This document shows, one piece after another, positions 27,601-36,610 of a stretch of 64,000 nucleotides of DNA (the stretch's first letter is position 1; each line of letters starts with the position of its first letter). The notes under the pieces are model-generated. The model saw nothing but the letters and a program-made list of their open reading frames with translations, searched no databases and was not told the origin of the DNA. Position numbers and translations under genes: made by a program. Origin of the DNA: Lactobacillus amylovorus DSM 20531 (GTDB taxonomy: Bacteria; Bacillota; Bacilli; Lactobacillales; Lactobacillaceae); contig NZ_CP017706.1 in the NCBI RefSeq assembly GCF_002706375.1, forward strand, positions 1 through 64,000, in the 5' to 3' direction.

Positions 27601-27814
27601 AAAACTTCATATAATTGCAGCTGAATTAGTAAAAATTGTGAAAAAAGAATCAGGAGTTGATTGGCAACGACGTAGAAATGTTCAAGCTAAAATGAGAGTT
27701 GCAGTAAAACATCTTCTTAGAAAATACGGATATCCACCTGATATTGCTCCTAAAGCTGTTGATACTGTTGTTAGTCAAGCTGAAAGATTGGCTTCGAATG
27801 AATCTGAAGATTAA
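24671..27814 (+). CDS. hsdR: Type I restriction endonuclease subunit HsdR
   Basis: A 1047-residue motor-nuclease subunit. The N-terminal nuclease domain has the pattern D...FELKN (LVTFELKNMS near residue 167). The superfamily 2 helicase has motif I HTTGSGKSLS (near 310), motif II DEAH (VIADEAHRTQYG, near 414), motif III FTGTPI, and motif VI QAIARVNRVF. The C-terminal part binds the methylase complex. ATG 24671 follows AGGAGA. It has its own promoter region because hsdS'' points the other way. Intact. Confidence 0.96.
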   Translation: MKKSAYLSEEDLEDLALDRLKEIGYQVLKSESYTKANSEIDAERGKDPENSILKPRLLASLKKLNPGYSDKVYKSAYKQFVKLADNPDLMINNHQLHKLIIGGAKVKMSEKGQQRTVTLYPIDFKNIDNNDLLVTDQFTSKYGDNSRRIDVSIFINGLPLVTFELKNMSNEKTTIEDAYNQLQTYKAEIPNYMQYNEILIISDGVNAQAGTLTSGFDRFMRWRAPKQVSDLSDLQLETMIRYMLNPKDLLNLIQNFIIFETNGDKTIKIVAAYHQYYMVNKAVLAAKRTLANPNDKRIGVVWHTTGSGKSLSMVFFSGIVSRKLGNPAILVLNDRNDLDDQLFETFDKAHEYLQQNPDHAENSEEVRDYMSRNSGGIVFSTIQKFSPDFEKGETKMPVLTKRSDVIVIADEAHRTQYGLEAKITKNGLRYGYAKYLRDALPNASFIGFTGTPINLADKSTTAVFGKYIDIYDITQAVNDHATVRIYYESHVIPLKLKKGSEEEYKRLIKDVGLNDNPDEPDNIRRNKEFTRLEVLAGSKPRLEKIARHFIKHFAARRKEEFGKAMIVELSRQNAVRLYNEIIKLKPNWASDDINKGKIKIIMTTSASDGPELAKFKTSKHDRAILEKRMKDNNDELSVVIVVDMWLTGFDSPSLNTMYIDKPMHGHNLIQAIARVNRVFKDKDSGLIVDYIGIADQLKSALSFYSKTDQNQVGIDVNKALNLLKEKFEIIKNDFLYGIDYSEFDSNNSAERIQTVTKVANEILAEDKETQQKFLDTVLEAQKAFALVSTFDEAQKMAPEIAFFVTVKAFINKLNNAGSVSGGSKQTNDSKIVKYRIRQYLDQSIISEPYVDIYKDMGLEKPNLDVISDEFLKKIQKMPEQNIAIIVLQKLLEGKIKSYQRKNLVQGKKFNDMLKDAIEKYNVRGITSEIVIRELIEMAKKMNAEQEKGKDLGLSDEEIAFYDALANHEKAVQVLGEEKLHIIAAELVKIVKKESGVDWQRRRNVQAKMRVAVKHLLRKYGYPPDIAPKAVDTVVSQAERLASNESED

Positions 27815-27833
27815 TTTATAAGAAAGTGCATCT

Positions 27834-29612
27834 ATGTCAAATACAAACAAAAGTTATAGTGTAGACCACACTAATGTAGGAACATTACTTCATTGGATTG
27901 AAGAAGACAAAATAGGTCTCCCAGAAATGCAACGACCTTTTGTATGGAAGTCAGTACAGGTTAGGGATTTAATTGACTCATTATATCGAGGATATCCTAT
28001 TGGTTTTATTGTCACTTGGCAAAATCCTGATGCTGCATTAAAGAATGGTAGTAAAGGTCAAAATAAAGAAATTATTATTGACGGCCAACAGAGAATCACA
28101 GCTTTAAAGGCAGCATTAGAAGGGCATAAAATAGTTGATGATAAGTATTTGTCTAAACGAATTTATATTGCATTTAATCCAACTACTGAGGAATTTGCTA
28201 CTAGAAGTGCTGCTATTGCAAAAGATCCTAAATGGATTCCAGATATATCAATTTTTAATCAACCTAGTTTTGATGAATTTGAATACGTTATTAATAATAG
28301 TCAAAGTTTAGGATTACCTGGTAATAAACTTAATGCAATTATTCAAAAGTTAAAAGCAATTTCTGAGTCTGAAATTGGAGTTATTAATTTAGATAGTAAA
28401 TTACCAATTGATCAAGTAACTGATATTTTTAATAGAATTAATCAAAAAGGGACAAGACTATCATCGGCTGATTTTGCTATATCAAGATTATCTTCTGATG
28501 TGACACATCATGGTAATGATTTGAGAAAAGAAATTGAATACTTCATTCAAATTTATAATGATGCTGCATTAGCCGATAATATTAAGCAAATGGATCCAGA
28601 TTTTGCAGATTCAGAGTACTATCAGCATATTGCTTGGGCTAAAAATGAGAATACTACGATTTTTGATCCAGATTTTGGTGACTTATTACATATTTGTTTA
28701 GGAATTGGCTTTCTTCGTGGTCGATTATCACAATTAATAAGTTTAATTTCAGGACGTGATTTTGAAACTAAAACTTATACAGAGGAGGCAATGGCAAAGT
28801 CATATCAAAAATTAAATGAAACAATTCAATATGTATTAAACGAGAGCAATTTTAAACGCTATATTTTATTGTTAAAGAGTTTAGGTATAGTGGATAAAAG
28901 TTATGCTAAGTTGCCTGATTCTTACACTAATTTTGGCTACATTCTTTATTTGTATTTGAAAAAGTATACCAGTTTTAATAATGATGAGATAGAAAAATAT
29001 ACTAAACAGTGGATCTTAATGTCAGCCTTAACTAAACGCTATGGTTCAAGTCCGGAGACAGGATTTGATAAAGACTTACGTTTATTAGTTGAAAATAATT
29101 CTAATAATCAATTGGTTGAATTTTTTAACAATGTAATTACAGATAATTTAACTGATGAATTTTGGAATTTGACTTTACCTAATAATCTTGTGGCACAAAC
29201 TACTCAACTGACAAATTGGCGAATTTTTCAAATGTCACAAATACATGCTAAAAGTCATGCTTGGTTAGAAAAAGATAAATTTACAGCAGATACTATTAAC
29301 GAACAAGGAAATATTCATCATATTTTTCCAAAAGCATATTTACGTAAAAATGGTTTTAAACAAAGTGAATATAATCAGGTAGCAAATTATGTTTGGATAA
29401 CGCAGCCACGAAATCTTGAGATAGGCGATAGAGCACCTAAAGACTATATGACAGATATGGAAACTACCAAGTATCATTCTGGTGAAAATGATCAGGCTAA
29501 TGCAATTCCAGCAGATTTAAATGAATTGGATTATCACCAATACAATCATTTCTTAAATGAACGTCGTAAATTAATGTCACAGAATATTAGGAAATTCTTT
29601 AATAGTTTATAA
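27834..29612 (+). CDS. DUF262 (GmrSD-like) nuclease with HNH-type end
   Basis: 592 residues. The N-terminal DUF262 domain has MQRPFVWK (residues about 32-39) and the nucleotide-binding motif IIIDGQQRITALKAAL (about 81-96). The C-terminal end has a DUF1524/HNH-type pattern NIHHIFPKAYL (about 498-508) followed by YVWITQPRNLEIGDRAP. This two-domain plan matches GmrSD-type modification-dependent restriction enzymes and their defence relatives. It starts 19 bases after hsdR and probably shares its transcript, which makes it an accessory of this defence island. Intact. Target modification unknown. Confidence 0.85.
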   Translation: MSNTNKSYSVDHTNVGTLLHWIEEDKIGLPEMQRPFVWKSVQVRDLIDSLYRGYPIGFIVTWQNPDAALKNGSKGQNKEIIIDGQQRITALKAALEGHKIVDDKYLSKRIYIAFNPTTEEFATRSAAIAKDPKWIPDISIFNQPSFDEFEYVINNSQSLGLPGNKLNAIIQKLKAISESEIGVINLDSKLPIDQVTDIFNRINQKGTRLSSADFAISRLSSDVTHHGNDLRKEIEYFIQIYNDAALADNIKQMDPDFADSEYYQHIAWAKNENTTIFDPDFGDLLHICLGIGFLRGRLSQLISLISGRDFETKTYTEEAMAKSYQKLNETIQYVLNESNFKRYILLLKSLGIVDKSYAKLPDSYTNFGYILYLYLKKYTSFNNDEIEKYTKQWILMSALTKRYGSSPETGFDKDLRLLVENNSNNQLVEFFNNVITDNLTDEFWNLTLPNNLVAQTTQLTNWRIFQMSQIHAKSHAWLEKDKFTADTINEQGNIHHIFPKAYLRKNGFKQSEYNQVANYVWITQPRNLEIGDRAPKDYMTDMETTKYHSGENDQANAIPADLNELDYHQYNHFLNERRKLMSQNIRKFFNSL

Positions 29613-29627
29613 GTCAACTGCACTAAT

Positions 29628-29674
29628 AAAAAATGATATCAATGCAGCATGCAAAGATATCATTTTTCTTTTAT
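29628..29674 (+). terminator. Terminator
   Basis: AAATGATATC / GATATCATTT with a TTTCTTTT tail, closing the defence gene unit. Confidence 0.75.
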
Positions 29675-29808
29675 CTCAAATTCTCATCTTTAAAATCAAT
29701 TACATTACCGATAACAAAAACTGCTCAGCTGTGGATCTTCTTAATACTCTTCTAATATCTACAGCAATAGAAAAAAGGCCGCTTTTCTTTGTATATCACT
29801 AGTACTAT
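29675..29808. other. Intergenic stretch without recognised feature
   Basis: Between the terminator after the DUF262 gene and the IS256 remnant. No ORF with a ribosome binding site and no strong repeat was seen. Confidence 0.5.
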
Positions 29809-30026
29809 GAAACTGTCAAATTTTTTGTGTAAATAGATTTTTCTCGTAGATCGATTTTTTAATCTTTTATTTAATCAAAGTAGGATTCTAAGGTATCCTG
29901 AACCTGACCAAAGCCTTTGTGGATTCGATTGAAATAGCGTTCGTTGTAGCTCATTGCCTGAATGCCAATAAAAGTATTAAGCGACTGTTCAGTTGGAAAC
30001 TCTGCTTTAGGCTTAGCTTTACGCTT
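29809..30026 (-). mobile_element. IS256-family remnant (3' end)
   Basis: 218 bp closely matching the last part of the IS256 copy at 9325-10694 in opposite orientation. It has the terminal GAAACTGTCAAATTTTTTGT end, the transposase stop region and codons up to about KRKAKPKAEFPTEQSL. It breaks off sharply at about 30026, so the rest of the element was lost by deletion. Confidence 0.85.
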
Positions 30027-30042
30027 ACTTTAAAATTCATCA

Positions 30043-30085
30043 TTAAATTAAAAAATCGACTTACCTTAAAAGTGAGTCGATTTTT
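30043..30085. terminator. Terminator
   Basis: AAAAATCGACT / AGTCGATTTTT hairpin with T-runs on both strands, just downstream (minus strand) of the broken ATPase gene. Confidence 0.75.
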
Positions 30086-31277
30086 TTATTTGGTTAAAAA
30101 GTCAATTATGTGAATGACAGGGATGCCATCAATATTACCAACGTCGTCCCAATTGTTAGTAATGATTATCTTTTGATAACCAGTAGGTAAGTGCAAGAAA
30201 TTATCAGATTCACGAGTACTATTTTCGGGAATCTGATCTGTCACTTGAATGTATTTTACATCCGTATCCTTTTGAGCTACAAAGTCAATTTCTTTATCAT
30301 TATATTTACCGACAAAGACTTCATAACTACGACTAAGTAATTCAAGATAAACTAGGTTTTCAATCTTAGAACCGCGATTAATATTTTTTCGTTGTAATTG
30401 TGATCTAATGAAGCCTAGATCGACAACATAATATTTACCTTGACCTCGTAAATATTTTTTTCCGCGAATATCAAAACGAGGAACTTTATAAAACAGAAAA
30501 GCATTATGCAATAGTTCAAGATAATTTTCAATCGTATTGTTGCTTACTTTAAGACCTGAAGACCGCAGAGTATTGGCAATTTTGTTAATGCTGATCAATT
30601 GACCAGTATTGCTTAAAAGGTATAATGCAATTCTTTCCAAAACTTCAGTGTTCTTAATAGTAGCTCGACCAGCGACGTCTCTTAACAAAATACTATTATA
30701 AATTCCTGATAAAACGTCACGTTTTAATTGAGAATTTGTTTGTAAAACTACGGAAGGAAAACCACCGTATTCGAGATATTCGCTTAAATGCCGTGCGGGA
30801 TCGGTATTCTCTAGTTTCTTGAAATACAAGAATTCTTTGAAGGTTAATGGTAGCATTTTTATTTCAACATATGGACCAGTTAAGTAAGTGGCCATCTTTC
30901 CAGAGAAGTGATGCATTAGAACCAGTAACATAGATGTCGGAATCAAATGCAATTCTATGCCCATTAATTAATTTTTGCCATTCTGAAACTTCTTGAATTT
31001 CATCGAATAATAAATATACTTTTTTATTTGCAACTACCTTATCTTTTAGATATTTATACAAATCTTTGTAAGATAATAAATCGAAAAACTCAGGATTTTC
31101 AAAATTAATATAAATAATCTGATCTTCGTCTACGCCCATGCTTAAGAGTTTATCTTTAATCATCAATAATAAATAACTTTTTCCAGATCGACGTACACCA
31201 GTAATAATTTTGATAAATTCAGTATTTATCATAGGTTCAATCCGTTTTAGATATAAAGGTCTGTCAATAGGTTTCAT
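30086..31277 (-). pseudogene. AAA ATPase of the DUF4143 type, frameshifted
   Basis: An AAA_14/DUF4143-type ATPase of about 398 codons in two overlapping frames. The N-terminal piece (30864-31277) has Walker A GVRRSGKSYLL (near residue 28) and Walker B YLLFDEIQEV (near 92). The C-terminal piece (to 30086) carries the fold-typical LTFKEFLYFKKL, YLEYGGFPSVV and the nuclease-like KEIDFVAQKD. The frames meet at TGSNASLL / SGKMATYLTGPY near 30895, where one base is gained or lost. A single indel therefore silences the gene. Such ATPases are common mobile genes of unclear role. Confidence 0.85.
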
Positions 31278-31308
31278 TTGATTTTCTCCATACTGAAAAT
31301 TAGAGTAC

Positions 31309-31338
31309 TAAAAAAGACTTACTTTTGAAGTAAGCCTT
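31309..31338 (-). terminator. Terminator
   Basis: GACTTACTT / AAGTAAGCC hairpin with TTTTTT on the minus strand, after the C39-like gene. Confidence 0.65.
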
Positions 31339-31354
31339 ATTCTTTTTATTCAAA

Positions 31355-32392
31355 TTAATAACTCAATGCACGGTGACCATCGAGTGCCCAGTGACGTTGG
31401 AACGTTGCTACACTCATTGAACGCTTAGTACCAGTCCACGGATCATTGTAGTACAAAGTGTTACCGTGGTAACCGGTGAGGGCAATGGCATGGTTAGAAA
31501 AACCATCGAACCAGCCAACCCAAGCCACAACTAGGTGAGAACGAATCAGCTTTTTCTTAATTGCTGCAATGCTGCAGCCAGTCATATTGGTGGCAGTGCC
31601 AAGGTAGTGCTTAACCACAGGCTTAACGCCATTTGGTGCGACCCAGAAGCCCAACGGAAACTTCTTATAAGGTGAACCGATGAAGCCTTTGTTAGGGTTG
31701 AGGCTGCGTGGCATGATTTTTGCTGCTTGATCTTTAGTAATGTTCTTACCAGCAAAGTTGATCATCATTGTTACAGCGGTGATTTCACAACCAGTAGGCA
31801 TTTCAGGACGCTGGCAAATTACCTTAGCATAATTCTTAATACCTGTGATATTGCCGGATTTGTTGATCCAGTAGTAGGCGCGACTAGTCTTGGTATTCTT
31901 GAACTTGCGCTTGCCATCCTGACCAAAGTAACCGTAATTGCTTTGCTTGGGAATCTTACGGACTTTGGTGAGCATAGCACCATTTTTGTCGAACAAGTAC
32001 CAATCCTTGTCGATCTTCTTCAAACCCTTGGTTGGCTTGTTGTTGACCACATAGTAGCGCTTGCCGTTTTGACTAACCCAACGAGCTTTGGGCTTAGGTT
32101 GAGTTTTAGCCTCAAGTTGCTTATTAGTAGTAGATTCGTTTTTTTCAGGTTCCTTGTTTTCAGTCTGATTCTGGTTTTCATTCTTGTTTTGACTAGAGTC
32201 AGTATAACTTGAACTATTTGGATCCTTCGTATTTAAATTATTGTTTGAGTTATTAGTATTTGAATTTGAACTATTATTAGCGGTAGTTTGGTTTGCGCTT
32301 GTTGTAGTATCGGCTAAAGCAGTCTGACTAGTAGTGAGCATTAAACCGGCGCTAAATAAAGTTGCTAAAAGGATTAATTTTTGATGTTTCAT
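31355..32392 (-). CDS. Secreted C39-like peptidase
   Basis: 345 residues. Signal peptide MKHQKLILLATLFSAGLMLT with cleavage about ALA-D (residue 28), then a low-complexity Asn/Thr/Ser/Gln-rich linker to about residue 95. Repeats of the cell-wall-binding or glucan-binding type follow (RWVSQNGKRYYVVNNK; DKDWYLFDKNGAML). The C-terminal peptidase_C39_2 domain has the catalytic Cys in MPTGCEITAV (near residue 202), His in FSNHAIALTGY (near 303) and Asp in YNDPWTG. It is probably an exported cysteine peptidase or amidase held at the cell surface. It lies 9 bases after the NlpC/P60 gene and is likely in one operon with it. Confidence 0.8.
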   Translation of the reverse strand: MKHQKLILLATLFSAGLMLTTSQTALADTTTSANQTTANNSSNSNTNNSNNNLNTKDPNSSSYTDSSQNKNENQNQTENKEPEKNESTTNKQLEAKTQPKPKARWVSQNGKRYYVVNNKPTKGLKKIDKDWYLFDKNGAMLTKVRKIPKQSNYGYFGQDGKRKFKNTKTSRAYYWINKSGNITGIKNYAKVICQRPEMPTGCEITAVTMMINFAGKNITKDQAAKIMPRSLNPNKGFIGSPYKKFPLGFWVAPNGVKPVVKHYLGTATNMTGCSIAAIKKKLIRSHLVVAWVGWFDGFSNHAIALTGYHGNTLYYNDPWTGTKRSMSVATFQRHWALDGHRALSY

Positions 32393-32401
32393 TTTTCCTT
32401 A

Positions 32402-33377
32402 CTAAATAAACGGTCTCTTGATGCCGGCAATAACGTTGCGTTGACCGTTAACGATCGGTTGGACCATGACACGTGGTGGCCAGCTTTCGATCACGCGGTT
32501 ATTGCCAAGATAGATTGCAACGTGCCAGATAGTGTGAGTACCTGGTTGGTAGTAAAAGACAAGATCGCCACGTTGACGTTCAGAATATGGAACGCGCTTC
32601 AGGTGCTTGTCGGCCCAAAGGTTACGTGAATTCCATTCATTGCCGGGATGGGCATGACCAATTGAACTAGTTGGAGTTGGGCTAATCCCACCAGCGTAGA
32701 GACTTTGCATTACAAGACCAGAACAGTCAACGCCGTATGCTGGACTTGAAGAACAACCTGCAAGCCATGGTTTACCCATATATTGGTAGGCTTGGTGAAT
32801 CATTGCCTCAATATGAGCAGAACGGCCTTGCCAAGCTTGCGCTCTAAGCGGTGCGATGTAGTTATCTATATCATACCATGAAGCATTTGAAAAAAACTAA
32901 CTTTTGCCAAGTCTTAATTCCTTCATAGCCGCGGTACAAATTGTAGCCGACCGTACCATAAGGCTTAACTTGAGTGTAGTGAACTTGATGGTAGCCCTTT
33001 GGATTTTGGTAACCCTTGACTGCAGCAAGCAAACTTGTTTTTGCTGGTAAATACAAGCCAGTTGTGGTTCTGACTACTGGAGCCTTGCAATTTGGTGTAA
33101 TTAGACTTTGAACTAAAAAGTGTTCACCACTTCTAGCGGTGCGAACTGAGTTGGTCAATGCTGCATCGGAATAGGCAGGAGTGGAATGCTTAACACGGAT
33201 AATCTTTGGACTACGTGAAAAGTAATCAGCCTTGCTGTAGCTGGTAGTTGTTGCACTAGTTGATTGATTTGTTGAGACGTCGCTAGTTGTGTCTGCGGCT
33301 TGCACGCTAGTGGTGCAGGCAACGATTCCAATTAAGGCAGAGACAATGGCAATCGTCCACTTATTTTGTTTTTTCAT
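32402..33377 (-). pseudogene. NlpC/P60 cell-wall endopeptidase, frameshifted at a T7 run
   Basis: The N-terminal piece has a signal peptide (MKKQNKWTIAIVSALIGIVA, cleavage about VQA-AD) and an SH3-like region. The C-terminal piece is an NlpC/P60 domain with Cys in GVDCSGLVM and His in WHVAIYLGNN. The frames join if one T is removed from a T7 run (A7 on the plus strand, 32890-32896), giving KLVF-SNASWYDIDNYIAPLR. A single slippage event would switch the gene on or off. ATG 33377 is chosen because AAGGGG precedes it. The normal product would be a secreted peptidoglycan D,L-endopeptidase. Confidence 0.85.
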
Positions 33378-33523
33378 ATCATAAAACCCCTTCAAATTTT
33401 AAATAATAAAATTTGAAAATTGAATAGGTTAGTTTTTTGAAAATGTAAATATAGTATGCGCTTACATTTTCGAAATATGTATAGTCCGAATAATTGAATT
33501 TAGTTTTTATAAGCCTAGACTAA

Positions 33524-34882
33524 GGGTGTAATGAAAGTGAGTTAAATTCAGAAAGTGATTTATTAGTTGCAGCTAATATTAATAATGTTCACTATTCAGC
33601 TACTATTTACGCTCCAGATGGAACAGCACAAACTATCACTTTAACCAAGAATGATCTTCAATTTGTAGATGCTGATGGCAATGCAATTACTCCAACTAAT
33701 GCTGGTACTTACACAGTTGCATTATCACCATCTGTCGAAACCAGATTGAAGAACTTAACTGGCAACAACGATAACTACACGTGGACATTTAAGACTACTG
33801 TAACTTACAATATTGCTTCAACTACTGCTTCTGCAGGATTATCTGGATCTAACCGAAAGGTATTTGATGGATCTGGTGTAACAACTGCACAAATCAATCA
33901 TGGCGGCAGCATTGAAGTTACATTCACATACCCAGGTAGCACCGATAGTAGTATGTACAAACTTCAAGATGGTGACTATACTTGGAATACATCAGATCAT
34001 AATGCTCCTAAGAACGTTGGTATCTACACTATCACTTTGACTGATAGTGGATCAGCCACATTTGAAATCATTGCTAAGCCAATTAGCGGTGTAACTATTT
34101 CTGATAATGATCAAAGTAAGACTTACGATGGTCAAGCTGCTGGATTGGATCTCGATGCTTTGAGCATTAGCGGTACTGATACTGTAAGTGGTACTGCATT
34201 GTCAGATACAGGAATTCAGGCTAGCAGCTTTGATTGGTACTATGCAAGTGGTAATAAGCTTGATGAAGTTCCAAATAATGTGGGCACTTACGAAGCTCGT
34301 TTGACAGACAGAGCTTTGGCAGCATTGCAAAATGCAAATCCAAACTACAGCTTCAGTGAAGTCAACGGTACGATTAAGTACATGATTAATCCAAAAGTTG
34401 CTACAGATAAATTAGGAAACAGTGGTACGAAGACTTACAACGGTCAAGGTACCTCAGTCAGCGATATTATTAACTCAGTAACTTGGAATCCAGGTGGTCT
34501 AGTAACTGGTGATGACTATGAATGGATGACTAAGAATACTGACGGTACTTACAGTGTTATGACAGGTCTTCCAACTAACGTTGGCCCTTACTACTTGAAG
34601 CTTAAGGATAGCGGAATTACTAAGATCAAGAACGCTAATACTAATTACAGTTTTGCAGATGGTCCAATTAGTCCAACTTCTGACGAACAAGCTATTAGTC
34701 CTAAGAGCGCAATCTTCAACCATACAACTAATAACAAGAATGAGAATGCCAAGAAGAATGAGTTGCCACAAACTGGTTCAGCGCATAAAGGTCCACTTGC
34801 ATGGCTTAGTTCATTGTTCGCAGGCTTGAGTCTATTCGGCTTAGCCGCTGACAGAAAGCGCAAGAAGAAGGACGATAATTAA
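33524..34882 (+). pseudogene. LPXTG adhesin with MBG-type repeats, 5'-truncated
   Basis: An open frame from 33524 to 34882 without a start codon or signal peptide near its beginning. It holds repeated beta domains with the pattern KTYDGQ ... NVGTYxxxLTDxG (for example TKTYNGQGTSVSDI and LPTNVGPYYLKLKDSGI), as in MBG or Mub-like repeats. It ends with LPQTGSAHKGPLAW, a hydrophobic segment and KRKKKDDN, a complete sortase anchor. The upstream part is missing and the region before it is promoter sequence of the opposite gene, so this is the 3' end of a larger adhesin. Confidence 0.85.
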
Positions 34883-34887
34883 TCAAA

Positions 34888-34920
34888 GAGAAGTCATGGA
34901 TATATTCCATGGCTTTTTCT
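34888..34920 (+). terminator. Terminator
   Basis: AAGTCATGG / CCATGGCTTT hairpin with TTTTTC after the adhesin remnant. Confidence 0.7.
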
Positions 34921-34954
34921 TTATGAAAAAATAAAAGCAAATATTAAAAATATG

Positions 34955-34983
34955 TTGACAATATGAGAGCCAAATTATAATAT
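34955..34983 (+). promoter_or_regulatory. Sigma-70-type promoter
   Basis: TTGACA (34955-34960) and TAATAT (34978-34983) spaced 17 bases, or TATAAT (34976-34981) spaced 15. It drives the T-box leader and the metE-like/luxS unit. Confidence 0.7.
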
Positions 34984-34997
34984 AAGATCAAATCAAA

Positions 34998-35280
34998 TAA
35001 GAGCGACAAAGAAAAGATAAGTAATTAGCGGTTACCGCCAAAGAGAGCTGCGGATGGTGAAATGCAGTGCGGGAGTACCTAACGAAAATGGTCTTGGAGT
35101 CCATTGAAGAGCAAGCGCAAGTAAGCTGTTCACGGGGGATGCCCGATATAGCGTCCGAGTATAACTTCTATTTTTAGAAGCGTACTTAGTGAGGGTATCA
35201 GTGTAAGCTGATACTGAATAAGGGTGGTAACACGCTAGTAGCGTCCCTAGACAAGCAATTGTCTAGAGGCGCTTTTTTTG
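34998..35280 (+). promoter_or_regulatory. T-box leader, probably tRNA-Met specific
   Basis: All parts of a T-box are present. The stem I distal motif is AAGAGAGCTGCGGATGGTGA (35041-35060). The T-box sequence AGGGTGGTAACACG is at 35221-35234, followed by the anti-terminator partner GCGTCCCT and an intrinsic terminator (35241-35279, loop GCAA, T7). In the strand opposite the AGTA motif the specifier loop reads GAAAATGGTC, with AUG at 35088-35090, which would be read by tRNA-Met. Uncharged tRNA-Met would therefore allow transcription. The specifier assignment is an inference; the methionine-related gene downstream supports it. Confidence 0.9.
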
Positions 35281-35311
35281 TCCTGTTTTTTTAATAAAGG
35301 AGAAGAGAATT

Positions 35312-36430
35312 ATGAGTAGAAATTTAGTACATTATGATATCGTTGGTAGTTTTTTAAGACCTGCAGAATTAAAGCAAGCAAGAGCAGATTTTGCCGCAAA
35401 GAAGATTTCTAAGGATGACTTAAAGAAAGTTGAAGACGAAGAAATTAAGAAATTAGTTGCCAAAGAAGAAAAGGCTGGTTTAAAGATCGTCACTGATGGT
35501 GAGTTTAGACGAAGCTACTGGCACCTTGATACCTTCTGGGGCTTCGGAGGAATCAAGCATACTAAGCAAGAACACGGTTACTTCTTCCACGATGAAGAAA
35601 CCCGTAACGATTCGGCCCAAGTTGAAGGTAAGATTGAATTTACTGGTGATCATCCTGATCTCGAAGCCTTTAAGTATTTAAAGAGTATCACTGATAGCAG
35701 TGACGTCACTCCTCGTCAAAGCATCCCTTCACCCGCACAATTCTACGCCGAACTCGTTCGTGGTCCAGAAAACGTGACAGCCGTAAAGAAGTTTTACTCC
35801 AGTGAATACGAATTACTCGACGATATTTCAAAGGCCTACCGCAATTTAATCCTCGCCCTCTATGATGCAGGTTGCCGCGACGTCAAACTTGATGACTGTA
35901 CTTGGGGCATGGTTGTTGATGACGACTTCTGGGCAACAATGGTTAAGCAAGGTTTCGACCGTGACGACTTGGAAAAGAAATACCTCCGTGTTAACAACGG
36001 TGCTTTAGTCGACTTGCCAGACGACTTACGTGTTTCAACTCACATCTGCCGCGGCAATTACCACTCAACTTGGGCAGCAAAAGGCGGCTACGGTCCAGTT
36101 GCCAAATATGTTTTCGCTAAAGAAAACGTCGATGCCTTTTATCTAGAATTCGATAATAAAAGATCTGGTAGCTTCGATCCAATCAAGGAAGTACCAGCAG
36201 GAAAAGAAGTTGTTCTTGGCCTTGTAACCAGCAAGAAGCCAGAACTTGAAAAGCCTGACGACCTGATCACTAGAGTTAAAGAAGCCGCTCAATTCCACGA
36301 CTTGCAAGACTTAGCTCTTAGCACCCAATGTGGTTTTGCCTCAACCGAGGAAGGCAACCAATTAACCGAAGAAGAACAATGGAAGAAGATTGCTTTAGTA
36401 ATCGATACTGCTAAGCAAATCTGGGCATAA
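35312..36430 (+). CDS. MetE-like homocysteine methyltransferase (YxjG/YxjH type)
   Basis: 372 residues, a cobalamin-independent methionine synthase C-terminal-domain protein. It begins YDIVGSFLRPAELKQARADF. Zinc ligands expected in the family are seen as H and C in THICRGNYH (residues about 243-245), a glutamate in YLEFDN (near 279), and C in STQCGFAST (near 340). It probably transfers a methyl group to homocysteine to make methionine. The methyl donor of this short family is not settled. It follows a T-box leader and an AAAGGAGAAG ribosome binding site, and shares the unit with luxS, which supplies homocysteine. Intact. Confidence 0.9.
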   Translation: MSRNLVHYDIVGSFLRPAELKQARADFAAKKISKDDLKKVEDEEIKKLVAKEEKAGLKIVTDGEFRRSYWHLDTFWGFGGIKHTKQEHGYFFHDEETRNDSAQVEGKIEFTGDHPDLEAFKYLKSITDSSDVTPRQSIPSPAQFYAELVRGPENVTAVKKFYSSEYELLDDISKAYRNLILALYDAGCRDVKLDDCTWGMVVDDDFWATMVKQGFDRDDLEKKYLRVNNGALVDLPDDLRVSTHICRGNYHSTWAAKGGYGPVAKYVFAKENVDAFYLEFDNKRSGSFDPIKEVPAGKEVVLGLVTSKKPELEKPDDLITRVKEAAQFHDLQDLALSTQCGFASTEEGNQLTEEEQWKKIALVIDTAKQIWA

Positions 36431-36453
36431 TTAATGAAAGAGGGGACAAAGCA

Positions 36454-36537
36454 ATGAAGAAAAAACTATGGATTATAGCACAGGTAGTATGGGGATTACT
36501 GATTTGCTTTGGCCTCTATGTCTTCGCAAATTTATAA
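36454..36537 (+). CDS. 27-residue membrane peptide, unknown
   Basis: ATG 36454 with GAGGGG about 10 bases before it. The peptide begins MKKKLWIIAQVVWGLLICFG and ends YVFANL: three lysines and then a single membrane helix with two tryptophans. It lies 23 bases after the metE-like gene, before luxS, in the same T-box-controlled transcript. The arrangement suggests a small membrane protein made together with the methionine genes. A chance ORF cannot be excluded. Confidence 0.5.
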   Translation: MKKKLWIIAQVVWGLLICFGLYVFANL

Positions 36538-36610
36538 TTCTCAATCTGAGCATATTAAACAGGAATTTAGTTAAAAGCTAATATAATTATTTAAAAAGGA
36601 GAAAAATACT

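Noticed and set aside
31727..32212. 161-codon plus-strand ORF
   Set aside because: It is antisense to the C39-like gene, whose codons, signal peptide and catalytic residues make sense. The ORF has no start signals.
33515..33529. CTAGACTAAGGGTGT resembling 11114-11128 in the IS110 leader (one mismatch), as a possible IS110 target match
   Set aside because: A 15-base match with one mismatch is expected many times by chance in a window of this size, and no IS110 remnant surrounds it.
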